DNA of 16,433 nucleotides from an uncultured bacterium (GTDB lineage Bacteria; Actinomycetota; Thermoleophilia; BMS3ABIN01). The position numbers and the translations under genes are program-made. Below the pieces are notes generated by a model that saw only the letters and a program-made list of their open reading frames with translations, did not search any database and was not told where the DNA came from. The stretch spans positions 1-16,433 of the forward strand of contig CAJVWY010000004.1 of assembly GCA_913009925.1 (NCBI GenBank). The letters run 5' to 3'. Numbering within the stretch: the first letter of the stretch is position 1; each line of letters begins with the position of its first letter. Shown one piece after another: positions 1-8,096 of this stretch.

Positions 1-100
1 CGCAGTGTGCGGCGTCTAGTGACTACAGCTCTTTTTTTTTTTAATGATACGCCGACCACCGAGATCTACCCTCTTTCCCTCCACGACGCTCTTCCGATCT
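1..100. other. Sequencing adapter and read-through junk, not genomic
   Basis: Positions 43-100 match the Illumina P5/TruSeq universal adapter, starting AATGATACG and ending GCTCTTCCGATCT at 100, with three substitutions (52, 70 and 81). The poly-T at 32-42 and the preceding 31 bases are what read-through past the adapter into poly-A looks like when reverse-complemented. Genomic sequence starts at about 101. No gene can be called here. Any reading frame crossing 100 has an artificial end. Confidence 0.97.
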
Positions 101-848
101 CCTTCGCCAGGGCCTTCATGACCACAGCATTCAGGTTGTCCGGTATCTCCGGGTTCAGGGCCTGTGGCGGCACCGGCGCGTCGCTAAGATGCTTGAGGGC
201 GATGGCCACCGGGTTCTCTCCTTCGAACGGGACCTGGCCGGTGAGCATCTCGTACAGGACGATTCCCAGCGAATAGAGGTCTGAGCCCTGCTCCACCGCC
301 AGCCCCTTGGCCTGTTCGGGCGAGAGGTATTGGGCGGTGCCGATAATGGAGCCGGTCTCGGTCATGCGGGCGGCGGAGCCAGCCCGGGCGATACCGAAGT
401 CGGTGACCTTGACCTGGTTGCGGCTGTTGATAATGATGTTGTGGGGTTTGATATCCCGGTGGATCACATTGTTTTCGTGAGCGAACTGCAGCGCCTGCAG
501 TATCTGTTCGGAGATATCGATGGCCAGCGCCGGCTCCAGCGGGCCTCTTTCGGAGATGACCTGCTTGAGGCTTCTGCCCTCCAGGTATTCCATGGCGATG
601 TAGTAACTGCCGTCGGCTTCGCCCCGGTCGTAGATACTGACGATATGGGGATGGTTGAGGCCGGCCGCGGACTGGGCCTCGCGCCGGAAACGCGCCACAA
701 ACTCATTGTCGTCGGCATAGCGTTGGTACAGGACCTTGATGGCCACCTCACGGCCCAGATGGGTGTCGCGGGCCAGGAAGACGTCGGCCATGCCGCCGCT
801 TCCCAGCCGGCGGATGATCTCGTAGCGATTGTCGATTATGTCAGGCAT
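101..848 (-). CDS. pknB: PknB-type serine/threonine protein kinase, C-terminus cut by contig end
   Basis: About 249 residues of a eukaryotic-like Ser/Thr kinase domain are present. The glycine-rich loop GSGGMADVF lies at 16-24, the ATP-binding Lys38 in VAIK, the catalytic loop HRDIKPHN at 130-137 and the DFG motif at 150-152. The activation loop carries TET (163-165) just before GTAQYLSPEQ, matching the paired-threonine autophosphorylation site of mycobacterial PknB. PknB-family kinases phosphorylate FHA proteins and cell-wall regulators, normally through a kinase domain followed by a TM segment and external PASTA repeats. That part is missing because the contig ends. The apparent C-terminal residues IGRASWRERG are translated adapter. 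The gene follows pbpA after a 112-nt gap with no strong Shine-Dalgarno. The symbol is assigned by domain and position; pknA is possible. Confidence 0.9.
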
Positions 849-960
849 GTCATCGTTAAGGTTCGCGATTGCTCCACTATACTATATGGCGCTCGAACGC
901 TCTGTTCCTTACATATATACCCCACGCGCCCCGCACTCTCCAACCCTGGATGTTTCCGGC
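849..960 (-). promoter_or_regulatory. Gap between pbpA and pknB, possible weak promoter
   Basis: This 112-nt gap is the only real break in the minus-strand cluster. On the minus strand it contains overlapping TATAGT hexamers at 876-881 and 881-886 that could serve as a -10 for pknB. I see no matching TTGACA-like -35 at 16-18 nt. A GC-rich near-palindrome (GCGCTCGAACGC on the plus strand, about 889-900) sits next to it. A separate promoter for the kinase is plausible but not shown. Confidence 0.3.
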
Positions 961-2394
961 TCACAGGCCCAGTGCCGCCAGGATGATTTTCAGGGCTACC
1001 GGCCCGGAGATGCTGCCGAAGGCATCGGCGTCCTCCACGACCACGGCGATGGCCACCTGGGGATCCTCCGCCGGAGCGAAACCGACGAACCAGGCGTTGG
1101 GCCCGCGGCCTTCCACCTCAGCGGTCCCGGTCTTGCCGGCGATCTGTACCTTGTCCGTCTTCAGCCTGGATCCCGTTCCCTCATTGACTACCTTGATCAT
1201 CATGTCCTTCATATCGGCGGCCGTTCCCCTGCTGATGGGCTTTGCCAGTTCCTGGGGCTTGCCCTGCCTGATAATGGTGCCGTCAAAATCGGTGACGTTG
1301 TCCACCACATAGGGTTTCATCATCCGGCCGCCGTTGGCGATAGCCTGAGCGACCATCGCCATCTGCAGCGGTGTTACCTGCAGGTTCTCCTGACCGATGG
1401 CCATCCAGGCCACCTGTACCGGGTCCATGGCCGCCTCCGGCGACATCAGCTTCCCATCCTGGTAACGGCCGCTGGCCATGACCTCATCGGCCGGCAGTTC
1501 GAAGGGGGGCTTCTGGTACAGGCCGAAAGCCCGCATGTACCTGATCAACGTTTCCTGGCCCAGCTTGTCGCCCACCTGGGCGAATGTGGTGTTGATCGAT
1601 TGCGAGAAAGCTTCGGAAAAGTCATGATCGCCGAAGGGCAGGTCGCGCCAGTTGCGGATGGTATTGCCGTAGATCTCTATGCTGCCCTTGTCATCCTTGA
1701 ACTTGCTGTCGGGCTGGAACGTTCCCGTATCCAGGGCGGCGGCCGTGGTTATCAGTTTGAAGGACGAACCAGGAGTATAAAGCCCCTGGGTGGCCCGGTT
1801 CAGCAGGGGAGCATCTGCGTCGGCGTTAAGCTGGGTCCAGTTCTCTTCCAGCAGGTTGGGGTCGAAAGTGGGCGTGGACACCATGGCCAGCACCGCGCCG
1901 GTCTTCACATCCAGGACCACCACGGCGCCGCGCTTTCCCAGATCCTGCATGGCGCTGAGCGCGGTGCGCTGTATCTCGGGGTCGAGGGTCAGCTTCAGGT
2001 CGGCGCCGCGCTTTTCCTTTCCCATCAGGGTGTTCAGCGTGTTGAGCAGCTCCACCTCGTCTGCTGTTCCCGTGAGATAATCATTCCAGGAGCGCTCCAG
2101 GCCCGTTCGGCCGTAGACAGGGTCGCTGTATCCCACCAGGTGGGCCGCCAGGTCCCCTTGGGGGTAGACCCGGTAATAGAGGTCGCCCTCGCGGCGGTTG
2201 GTGGCCAGCTCGCCACGGATGTTGTCCAGTATCAGGCCGCGCTCGATACGCATCTGGGCGAACACCTTGCGAGTGTTGTGCGGGTTTTCCGCCAGGCTCT
2301 TCTCCTGCACCACCTGCCACCAGGTGAGCACGACGACCAGACCGCCGAACATCAACACCGTAAGGAAGAACAGCTTGCGGATGGAGGCGTTCAT
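961..2394 (-). CDS. pbpA: Class B penicillin-binding protein (peptidoglycan D,D-transpeptidase), PbpA/PBP2 type
   Basis: This 477-aa protein crosslinks peptidoglycan outside the membrane. It has one N-terminal TM anchor (about 7-25), then a dimerisation region with the RGLILDN stretch at 52-58, then the transpeptidase domain. The three active-site motifs are intact: SSFK at 210-213 (nucleophile Ser210), SIN at 266-268 and KTG at 421-423. The length fits the actinobacterial PbpA family. The start ATG at 2394 overlaps the rodA stop by 4 nt (ATGA), so the two are translationally coupled. RodA polymerises glycan strands and its cognate class B PBP crosslinks them, so adjacency supports a working pair. 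FtsI is less likely because neither a mraW/ftsL context nor PASTA repeats are present. Confidence 0.95.
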   Translation of the reverse strand: MNASIRKLFFLTVLMFGGLVVVLTWWQVVQEKSLAENPHNTRKVFAQMRIERGLILDNIRGELATNRREGDLYYRVYPQGDLAAHLVGYSDPVYGRTGLERSWNDYLTGTADEVELLNTLNTLMGKEKRGADLKLTLDPEIQRTALSAMQDLGKRGAVVVLDVKTGAVLAMVSTPTFDPNLLEENWTQLNADADAPLLNRATQGLYTPGSSFKLITTAAALDTGTFQPDSKFKDDKGSIEIYGNTIRNWRDLPFGDHDFSEAFSQSINTTFAQVGDKLGQETLIRYMRAFGLYQKPPFELPADEVMASGRYQDGKLMSPEAAMDPVQVAWMAIGQENLQVTPLQMAMVAQAIANGGRMMKPYVVDNVTDFDGTIIRQGKPQELAKPISRGTAADMKDMMIKVVNEGTGSRLKTDKVQIAGKTGTAEVEGRGPNAWFVGFAPAEDPQVAIAVVVEDADAFGSISGPVALKIILAALGL

Positions 2395-3677
2395 GACGCC
2401 TGCTCCGCATTGGTCCGGTGGCTGATGAGCAGCAGCAGCGCCAGCGACGCGTAGTTGGCGACGATGGAACTGCCACCGTAGCTGACGAAAGGCAGGGTGA
2501 TGCCCGTGAGCGGTATCAGTTTCATGACGCCGCCGAGGATGACGAAGGTCTGCAGGGCCAGTCCGGCCGACAGGCCGACCGCCAGCAGCTTGGAAAAGCC
2601 ATCGTCGGAGGCTACGGCGATCTTGAAGCCGCGGTAGCAGAGAAGCATAAACAGGATGATGAGAGCGGTGGCGCCTGCCAGGCCCAGCTCCTCGGCGATA
2701 GCCGAGAAGATGAAATCAGTGTGCAGCGCCGGAATAATAGGCTCGCCGCTCTGGAACAGCAGGTAGCCCTTGCCCAGCCCCGTACCGAACAGACCGCCGT
2801 CGCCGATGGCGAACAGCGACTGTACGATCTGATAGCCGGACCCGGCGGCGTCCGTCCAGGGGTTGAGCCAGATATCGACACGGGTATGGACGGTATATTT
2901 AACGTTGTAGGCAAGGATGGCGCCGCCGGTGAACAGGATGCCGCCCAGCACCGGGTAGGCGAGGCGTCCGGTGGCCACGTAGGTCATCGCCAGGAAGATA
3001 CCGAAGAACAGCAGCGAGGTCCCCAGGTCGTTCATCAACAACAGCAGGGCGAAGGAGAGTCCCCACATGGTCACCAGAGGCAGCAGGTGCTTGAGGTCGG
3101 GCATGGGGATGCCCAGGAAGCGCCAGGTGGTGGTGGAAAGCAGCTCCCGCTTGCTGTTGAGATAGCCTGCAAGGAATATGGTGATCAGCACCTTGGAGAA
3201 CTCTCCCAGCTGGATGGAAAGGCCGCCGAAGCGTAGCCACAGACGCGCACCGTTGATCTCGCTGCCGATGATGATCGTCAGGACCAGCAACAGGACACCC
3301 AGTGCTCCCAGCAGGTAGATGTAATCATCCAGCTTGCGATAATCCCGGAGGAAGACGACGATGGCGGCAAACAGCCCCAGCCCTACCAGCAGCCATTTGG
3401 TCTGAGCCGCGGCCAGCCCCGGATCGATACGGTAGATCATCATGATACCCATGGCGGACAGCAGCGCGGCCAGGGGCAACAGATAGGGGTCAGCGTGAGG
3501 GGCGGCGATACGGAGCAGCAGGTGCGCGCCCGCGAAAAGAGCGATGAAAAACAGTCCGTAGGTCAGGGAGCCGGCATTGATCTGCTCCGACCGGGCGGCG
3601 TAAACGCTGGCGAAACCGATGAGTATCAGCAGCAGCACGGGGAGGAAGTTCACAAGCTCGCGGCGGCGCTCCATCAT
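2391..3677 (-). CDS. rodA: SEDS-family peptidoglycan glycosyltransferase RodA/FtsW
   Basis: This 428-aa polytopic membrane protein has about ten hydrophobic helices. It shows the SEDS hallmarks: NGARLWLRFG at 142-151, GEFSK at 158-162, NDLGTSLLF at 216-224, HTDFIFSAIAEELG at 319-332 and PFVSYGGSS at 396-404. In characterised RodA proteins the Asp of the HTDFIF motif (here Asp321) is the essential catalytic residue for polymerising lipid II. I assign RodA rather than FtsW because it sits immediately upstream of the class B PBP in the fhaA-pstP cluster. It overlaps its neighbours by 4 nt on each side (start 3677 with the phosphatase stop, stop 2391 with the pbpA start). A second Met one codon in (3674) is possible, but the ATGA overlap favours 3677. 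Confidence 0.95.
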   Translation of the reverse strand: MMERRRELVNFLPVLLLILIGFASVYAARSEQINAGSLTYGLFFIALFAGAHLLLRIAAPHADPYLLPLAALLSAMGIMMIYRIDPGLAAAQTKWLLVGLGLFAAIVVFLRDYRKLDDYIYLLGALGVLLLVLTIIIGSEINGARLWLRFGGLSIQLGEFSKVLITIFLAGYLNSKRELLSTTTWRFLGIPMPDLKHLLPLVTMWGLSFALLLLMNDLGTSLLFFGIFLAMTYVATGRLAYPVLGGILFTGGAILAYNVKYTVHTRVDIWLNPWTDAAGSGYQIVQSLFAIGDGGLFGTGLGKGYLLFQSGEPIIPALHTDFIFSAIAEELGLAGATALIILFMLLCYRGFKIAVASDDGFSKLLAVGLSAGLALQTFVILGGVMKLIPLTGITLPFVSYGGSSIVANYASLALLLLISHRTNAEQAS

Positions 3678-4876
3678 GAACCGCCTCCCGCCGCCATCTC
3701 CGAGGGCGCCGTGGCCGTGGTGGCGGTACCGGTAACGCGGTCCTGTTCCTTCCGTCGCCGATCGGCCCGGTCGCTGTAATTGGCGACCACCTGCCGGGCT
3801 CCTTCCAGGGATCTCAGTTCGTGCCTATCGATGCGTTCTCTTTCAAAAGGTTCCAGGTCGTCCATCCGGACCGCGCTTACGCTGTAGGCCGACGAGAAGG
3901 AAAGGGGCCCCATGTCCACCGGTACGCCCCGGTATATGGTCACGTAGCCGCCGTGCGTTCCCACGTAATAAATATTGCGGTTGATCAGCCAGGCACCTGC
4001 CATGAGCAGGGCTATGGCCAGCGCCAGGGCCAGAGCCCGACCGGTGCGGGTGCCAAGCCGGGATAGGAGACCTCCGGACCTGGCGTCGCGATGTTCCTCC
4101 GAGGCAGCGGGCAGGACCGCCGTCCGGGCCTGGTCCTCGCTCTCTCCGGGAGAGAACAGGATGACGGATATGTTATCGCGGCCGCCATGGGTGTTGGCGG
4201 CATCGACCAGTCCCGCCACCGCCGCTTCCAGGCTCTCTCTCTCACCGATGATAGTGGCGATCTCCTGGTCCGGCACCATGGAGGTCAGGCCGTCGCTGCA
4301 AAGCAGGAAGATGTCTCCCGGCTCCCAATCGACGCTGGCCGTGTCTATCTCGACTTCCGGCTCGATGCCCAGGGCGCGGGTGATGATGCTCCGCTGGGGG
4401 TGCATCTCCGCCTCGGAGGCGCTGATCTTGCCCTGCCGCAGCATCTCGCCCACCAGTGAATGGTCCTCGGTGAGCTGCTCCAGCTCCCCTCCGCGCCAGC
4501 GGTAGGCGCGGCTGTCGCCGACATGGACGATGCTGACAGAGCCGCCGGATACCACCGCCGCCGTAACCGTTGTACCCATCCCCGAGCGTTCGTCATTCTC
4601 GGCGGCCATGGCGTGGATGCGTTGGTTGGCCGCACGGATGAGCGCGGCCAGCGCCGCCTCGGGCGCCGCCGCCGGCGGCGTGAAATCCTCAAAGGGGCGG
4701 ACCGCCTCACTTGAAGCTATCTCGCCGGCCTGGGCACCCCCCATGCCATCGGCGACGACGAACACGGGGGGCCGTGCGAACAGCGCGTCCTCGTTGGACG
4801 AGCGCACCCTCCCGGTGTTCGTGGCTTTGGCGAATGAGACAGGCATAGTCCGGCGTCGCGGTTCCCGGGGCTTCAT
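3674..4876 (-). CDS. pstP: PP2C-family Ser/Thr phosphatase, membrane-anchored (PstP type)
   Basis: This 400-aa protein removes phosphate from Ser/Thr-phosphorylated proteins and opposes the kinases of this cluster. The PP2C catalytic domain fills residues 13-245. Metal-binding motifs are visible: SNED (27-30), VADGMGG (41-47, Asp43), GDSRAYRW (120-127), CSDGL (193-197, Asp195) and GRDNISV (232-238). One TM helix at about 281-298 is followed by a roughly 100-residue external part. That part begins with a short beta-rich segment (YYVGTHGGYVTIYRGVPV) and ends in a low-complexity T/A/G tail. The ATG at 4876 overlaps the fhaB stop by 4 nt. A downstream Met (residue 11) also fits the family N-terminus but would lose the coupling. 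Two manganese or magnesium ions are expected from family knowledge. Confidence 0.94.
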   Translation of the reverse strand: MKPREPRRRTMPVSFAKATNTGRVRSSNEDALFARPPVFVVADGMGGAQAGEIASSEAVRPFEDFTPPAAAPEAALAALIRAANQRIHAMAAENDERSGMGTTVTAAVVSGGSVSIVHVGDSRAYRWRGGELEQLTEDHSLVGEMLRQGKISASEAEMHPQRSIITRALGIEPEVEIDTASVDWEPGDIFLLCSDGLTSMVPDQEIATIIGERESLEAAVAGLVDAANTHGGRDNISVILFSPGESEDQARTAVLPAASEEHRDARSGGLLSRLGTRTGRALALALAIALLMAGAWLINRNIYYVGTHGGYVTIYRGVPVDMGPLSFSSAYSVSAVRMDDLEPFERERIDRHELRSLEGARQVVANYSDRADRRRKEQDRVTGTATTATAPSEMAAGGGS

Positions 4877-5409
4877 TCCTCGTAACGGAAGATGGTGTCG
4901 CCGATGACGACCTCCTGCCCCGGCTTTATCTGGTGTTCACCTTCCAGCCGGCGGCCATCGACAAAGGTGCCGTTCAGGCTGCCCAGGTCCTCAAGGATGA
5001 AGAACTGCTTGCGCGGGAAGAGCCGCGCATGGGTCTGGGATACGAATTCGTCCGGCAGGACGATATCGCTGTCGGCGGACCGGCCGATGGTGGCGCCGTC
5101 CCTGAGATTGAAGATGAGGCCGTTCTCGATAACCTTGCTATGCTGGACCACCAGTCTCGGCTGTATGCGGGTCACCAGATCTTCGAACTCCCTGGTGCCG
5201 CCACTGGCCACGACGGGCGCCGCCGGGGCCGGTTTGGGGGCGCGGGACCGCTGGTGCGACGGTGCGGCTGCTGACGGTTTGGAGGGAATCGCCGCCGGTT
5301 CCGCTCCCCGCGAGAGGTCTCGCGCCAAGCGCCGCACGATGATGAAGATGAACAGGTAGAGCAGCACCAGAAAAAGGATCTTGAATCCGAACAGGACGGG
5401 CCCTAACAT
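4873..5409 (-). CDS. fhaB: FHA-domain protein with N-terminal membrane anchor (FhaB/FipA type)
   Basis: This 178-aa protein starts with a TM helix at about 5-25, continues through a Pro/Ala-rich linker (36-68), and ends in a forkhead-associated domain (about 97-176). FHA phosphothreonine-binding residues are present: GRS at 109-111 (Arg110), SQTH at 124-127, and LGSLNGTFV at 142-150 (Asn146). FHA domains bind pThr on kinases or their substrates. In mycobacteria FhaB/FipA links PknA/PknB signalling to division and cell-wall proteins. The start at 5407-5409 overlaps the fhaA stop by 7 nt. The next gene, the phosphatase, overlaps its stop by 4 nt. Function in this organism is inferred from domain order and position. 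Confidence 0.92.
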   Translation of the reverse strand: MLGPVLFGFKILFLVLLYLFIFIIVRRLARDLSRGAEPAAIPSKPSAAAPSHQRSRAPKPAPAAPVVASGGTREFEDLVTRIQPRLVVQHSKVIENGLIFNLRDGATIGRSADSDIVLPDEFVSQTHARLFPRKQFFILEDLGSLNGTFVDGRRLEGEHQIKPGQEVVIGDTIFRYEE

Positions 5410-6185
5410 AGCTGTCGCTCGAACCTCACTCTCGTTGTTCCCATGGTTATCAGGTCACCGTTCTTCAACACCTTGCTCTTGACCTTCTTGCCGTTCACTT
5501 CGGTGCCGTTCAGGCTGCCCAGGTCCACGATGACGTATTCACCGCCCTGCTGTCTCAGCTCTGCGTGATTGCGAGAGACGTTGGAGTCCGCCAGGACCAG
5601 GTCCGCCTGTCGGCTGCGGCCGATGAGCACCACCCGCTTGTTGACCTCGTAGGCCTTGCCGCCGGTGTTGAGCGTAACGCGCTCGTGAGCCAGTCCCAGC
5701 CGCCCAGCTTCCTCGGCGCTTACGGACATGGTTCCATCCGGCGCCGCCGGTGGACGGTAAATGACCGTCTCCCCCCGGCCGGCGCCCGCGGCCGGCGCCT
5801 CCGGCGCCAACTCCGGGCCGGAGACCATGCGGGTGGCGATACCGAACTCACCTTCCTCCAGGTCCTCGTCGGTTTCGAAAAGGATGACCGGCTGGCTGAT
5901 CAATTCATACCTCTCGCGCCGGGCATTCTCCACCAGGTACTCGGCCAGGTCGCCTGCCAGGCGGTCCTGGTAGGCCTCGAACTGGCCGGCGTCTTCCGGC
6001 GACAGGAACAGGGTATACTCGTTGGGAGCGTAGACCCTGGACACGCTGATGACCTTATGGTTCTCCATCTCCTTTACCAGCTTTCGTGCCAGTTCGACCG
6101 GTTGCACCGGTGATTTAAAAGCACGGCTGAAGCTGCCCTCGAACAGGCCCTGGATTTTTTCTTCAAGTCTCTTCAGTACGCTCAT
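5403..6185 (-). CDS. fhaA: FhaA-type protein: DUF3662 domain plus FHA domain
   Basis: This 260-aa cytoplasmic protein has an N-terminal DUF3662/FhaA-N domain (about 1-115, starting MSVLKRLEEKIQGLFEGSF). A short linker (120-165) follows, then a C-terminal FHA domain (about 168-257) with GRSRQADLVL at 189-198, SRNHAEL at 204-210 and LGSLNGTEVNG at 222-232. In M. tuberculosis FhaA is phosphorylated by PknB and binds the MviN pseudokinase domain to control peptidoglycan precursor export. There the DUF3662-to-FHA linker is much longer, so this is a compact version. The ATG at 6185 lies inside the 3' end of the upstream kinase gene (23-nt overlap), indicating tight coupling. Confidence in family is high; the interaction partners are inferred. 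Confidence 0.95.
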   Translation of the reverse strand: MSVLKRLEEKIQGLFEGSFSRAFKSPVQPVELARKLVKEMENHKVISVSRVYAPNEYTLFLSPEDAGQFEAYQDRLAGDLAEYLVENARRERYELISQPVILFETDEDLEEGEFGIATRMVSGPELAPEAPAAGAGRGETVIYRPPAAPDGTMSVSAEEAGRLGLAHERVTLNTGGKAYEVNKRVVLIGRSRQADLVLADSNVSRNHAELRQQGGEYVIVDLGSLNGTEVNGKKVKSKVLKNGDLITMGTTRVRFERQLC

Positions 6186-7908
6186 GGGGAAGGGAGGGCT
6201 GATGCTTTGCCCTGGGAGATATCAACAGAAGCACGAACTGGATTATAACGCAAAGCGTAAAGGTTTTCAGGAAGGGACCCAGTGACAGCCGGTAGGGTGG
6301 CACCAGGTAGGGCAGGGAGAGATAGCCCGCCAACAGCAGGGCGTTCACCAGCACCAGGCCTGACAGGTCCGCCAGCAGGTTGCGCCGTCGCACCAGCAGT
6401 GCCGCGGGAAGCGCTGCCAGTAACCAGATGACCGGCTGCAGCGCCAGTACCGGTTGCTGTATCACCGGCTCAGCCAGGATCCTGAGCGCCTTCCAGGGGC
6501 TATAGACGTTCTGCAGAGCGGCCGGATCCCAGTTATTGGCGATACCCAGGTAGTCCAGAGGGCTGGAGCCACTTGCCAACTGCAGGCCCGTCAGCGCCAC
6601 GGCGCCGAGGAGAGCCAGCGCCAACCCCCGCCTGAGCCTGCCGGCGGCGCCGGCGGCAGCCGGGTAAACCAGTCCGATGCCCAAGTATCCCAGGCCGGCG
6701 GCCAGGATCGGCAGAAGCGCTGACCGCGGCCGGCCCGGCACCATGAACAGGTAATAGGCGACGGCCGTCACCGCCAGCACAACGCCCAGACCCGGAGAGA
6801 AGAAGGTAGCGGGCAGGATCATGATCACTGCCAGTGCCGCCGGGCCGATACGGGGCAGAAGCGCCTCCAGCACCGCCGCTCCGGCGATCAGCGCCAGGGA
6901 CCAGCCTTCCGGATAGAGTGTCGTATGGGAGACCACCGCCCAGGCGGCCAGCGCCGTCAGGGCGGCATTGGCCGCCCGCGGCGCCACAAACGAAAGCCTC
7001 CCGGCCACCTCGTCATAGACAGACGGATGGGGGGCGTCGGTGCGCCGCAGTACGGCGGTGGCTTGTTCGTCATCGGAAAAGCCCGGCAGCAGGCGCTCGA
7101 TGCCGGCGGCGAAAGCGGCCAGGTCCAGCCGCAGCGCCGGGTCCGGTTCCATGGCCGCCTCCACCAGCCGGGACAGCTCCCCGTCCAGGTCGGGACGCAC
7201 ATGGCTCAGGGGCAGGGCGCCACCCTGTATCCTGCCGACGGTCTCAGCCGCTGTGGCGGCACGGAAGGGGTTGGACCCCGTAAGGCATTCATACAGTGTC
7301 AGCGCGGCGGAGTAGGTATCGGTGCCGCGATCGACGGTGCGACCGTCCGCCTGCTCCGGGGACATATAGGCCAGGGTACCGACCACGTCTCCCTGACGGG
7401 TGATCCGCTGTGTGTTTTCCAGCTGGGCGATGCCGAAGTCCATCACCTTGACTTCGAGGGGGCGGGTCGCCGACAGCATGATGTTGTCCGGCTTGATGTC
7501 GCGATGGATGACACCGCGCTCATGGGCGTGGCCCAGTGCGCCCAGCACCTGCACGGCTATCTCCAGGCAATCCAGGTCCGACAGGGACAGGGAGGAGATA
7601 CGATCGGCCAGCGTCTTGCCCTCGACCAGCTCGGAGACCAGGTAAACATTGTTGTCATCCTCCGCCAGCTCGAAAACAGTGACTATGTTGGGATGGCTCA
7701 GTTTGGCGGCGGCCCGCGCCTCACGCGCCGCCCGGTCCGTGAGCTCGTCGATGCGCTGCACGGCCTTGACCGCCACCAGGCGCTCCATCTTGTGATCGCG
7801 TGCCCGGTATACGGTGGAAAAGCCCCCCCGCCCGATGCGTTCGAGCAACTCGTAGCGGTTGAGCACCAGAGGCCTGGGCCCGTTTTTTCTCATAGTCAAC
7901 GTATCCAA
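6163..7908 (-). CDS. Ser/Thr protein kinase fused to a large multi-pass membrane domain
   Basis: This protein is about 581 aa; residue numbers count from the ATG at 7893. The kinase domain (12-270) has GRGGFSTVY (21-29), Lys43 in VAVK, HRDIKPDN (130-137) and DFG (152-154), so it should be active. Its activation loop (ITRQGDVVGTLAYMSPEQ) has only one threonine where PknB-type kinases have TxT. From about 305 to 560 there are roughly 8-10 hydrophobic helices and no PASTA or other recognisable sensor. I do not recognise the membrane part. I chose a TTG start at 7908 because a GGGAGG Shine-Dalgarno (7917-7922) sits 8 nt upstream. The ATG at 7893 is five codons later and 23 nt from that site. It heads the fhaA-fhaB-phosphatase-rodA-pbpA operon and overlaps fhaA by 23 nt, so it probably phosphorylates members of that group. 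Confidence 0.9.
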   Translation of the reverse strand: MDTLTMRKNGPRPLVLNRYELLERIGRGGFSTVYRARDHKMERLVAVKAVQRIDELTDRAAREARAAAKLSHPNIVTVFELAEDDNNVYLVSELVEGKTLADRISSLSLSDLDCLEIAVQVLGALGHAHERGVIHRDIKPDNIMLSATRPLEVKVMDFGIAQLENTQRITRQGDVVGTLAYMSPEQADGRTVDRGTDTYSAALTLYECLTGSNPFRAATAAETVGRIQGGALPLSHVRPDLDGELSRLVEAAMEPDPALRLDLAAFAAGIERLLPGFSDDEQATAVLRRTDAPHPSVYDEVAGRLSFVAPRAANAALTALAAWAVVSHTTLYPEGWSLALIAGAAVLEALLPRIGPAALAVIMILPATFFSPGLGVVLAVTAVAYYLFMVPGRPRSALLPILAAGLGYLGIGLVYPAAAGAAGRLRRGLALALLGAVALTGLQLASGSSPLDYLGIANNWDPAALQNVYSPWKALRILAEPVIQQPVLALQPVIWLLAALPAALLVRRRNLLADLSGLVLVNALLLAGYLSLPYLVPPYRLSLGPFLKTFTLCVIIQFVLLLISPRAKHQPSLPHERTEET

Positions 7909-8096
7909 AGGTGATGCCTCCCGGCCGAAGCGGTCGTGAACCTTTTCTGCGCTGCAGGTATGATTCCTCCAGCTGCCTGCTCCGGCCCGGCAGCTTGGCA
8001 TCAGCGCGCCTATCCGCTAATCTTACTAGGATTTTCAGCGGCCGGCTCCGGCCGGGCGGATTAGTCCGGACATACAACCCTGTGAATGGGAGGAAC
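7909..8096. promoter_or_regulatory. Divergent intergenic region with a plus-strand promoter candidate and two inverted repeats
   Basis: This 188-nt spacer separates the minus-strand kinase operon from the plus-strand lipoprotein gene. The best plus-strand promoter is TTGGCA (7995-8000), a 17-nt spacer and TAATCT (8018-8023). Two perfect inverted repeats are visible: GCTGCC/GGCAGC at 7972-7977 and 7989-7994, and GGCCGG-CT-CCGGCC at 8040-8053, the latter falling in the lipoprotein leader. I could not identify a convincing minus-strand promoter for the kinase operon, though one must lie here if the operon starts at the kinase. Assignments rest on sequence similarity only. Confidence 0.4.

Noticed and set aside
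32..42. Poly-T run as a terminator
   Set aside because: It belongs to adapter read-through, not genomic sequence.
829..2454. 541-aa plus-strand open frame
   Set aside because: It lies antisense to the clearly conserved pbpA; high GC leaves few stops on the opposite strand. The same applies to the long plus-strand frames at 2418-3236, 6925-7914 and 15602-16357.
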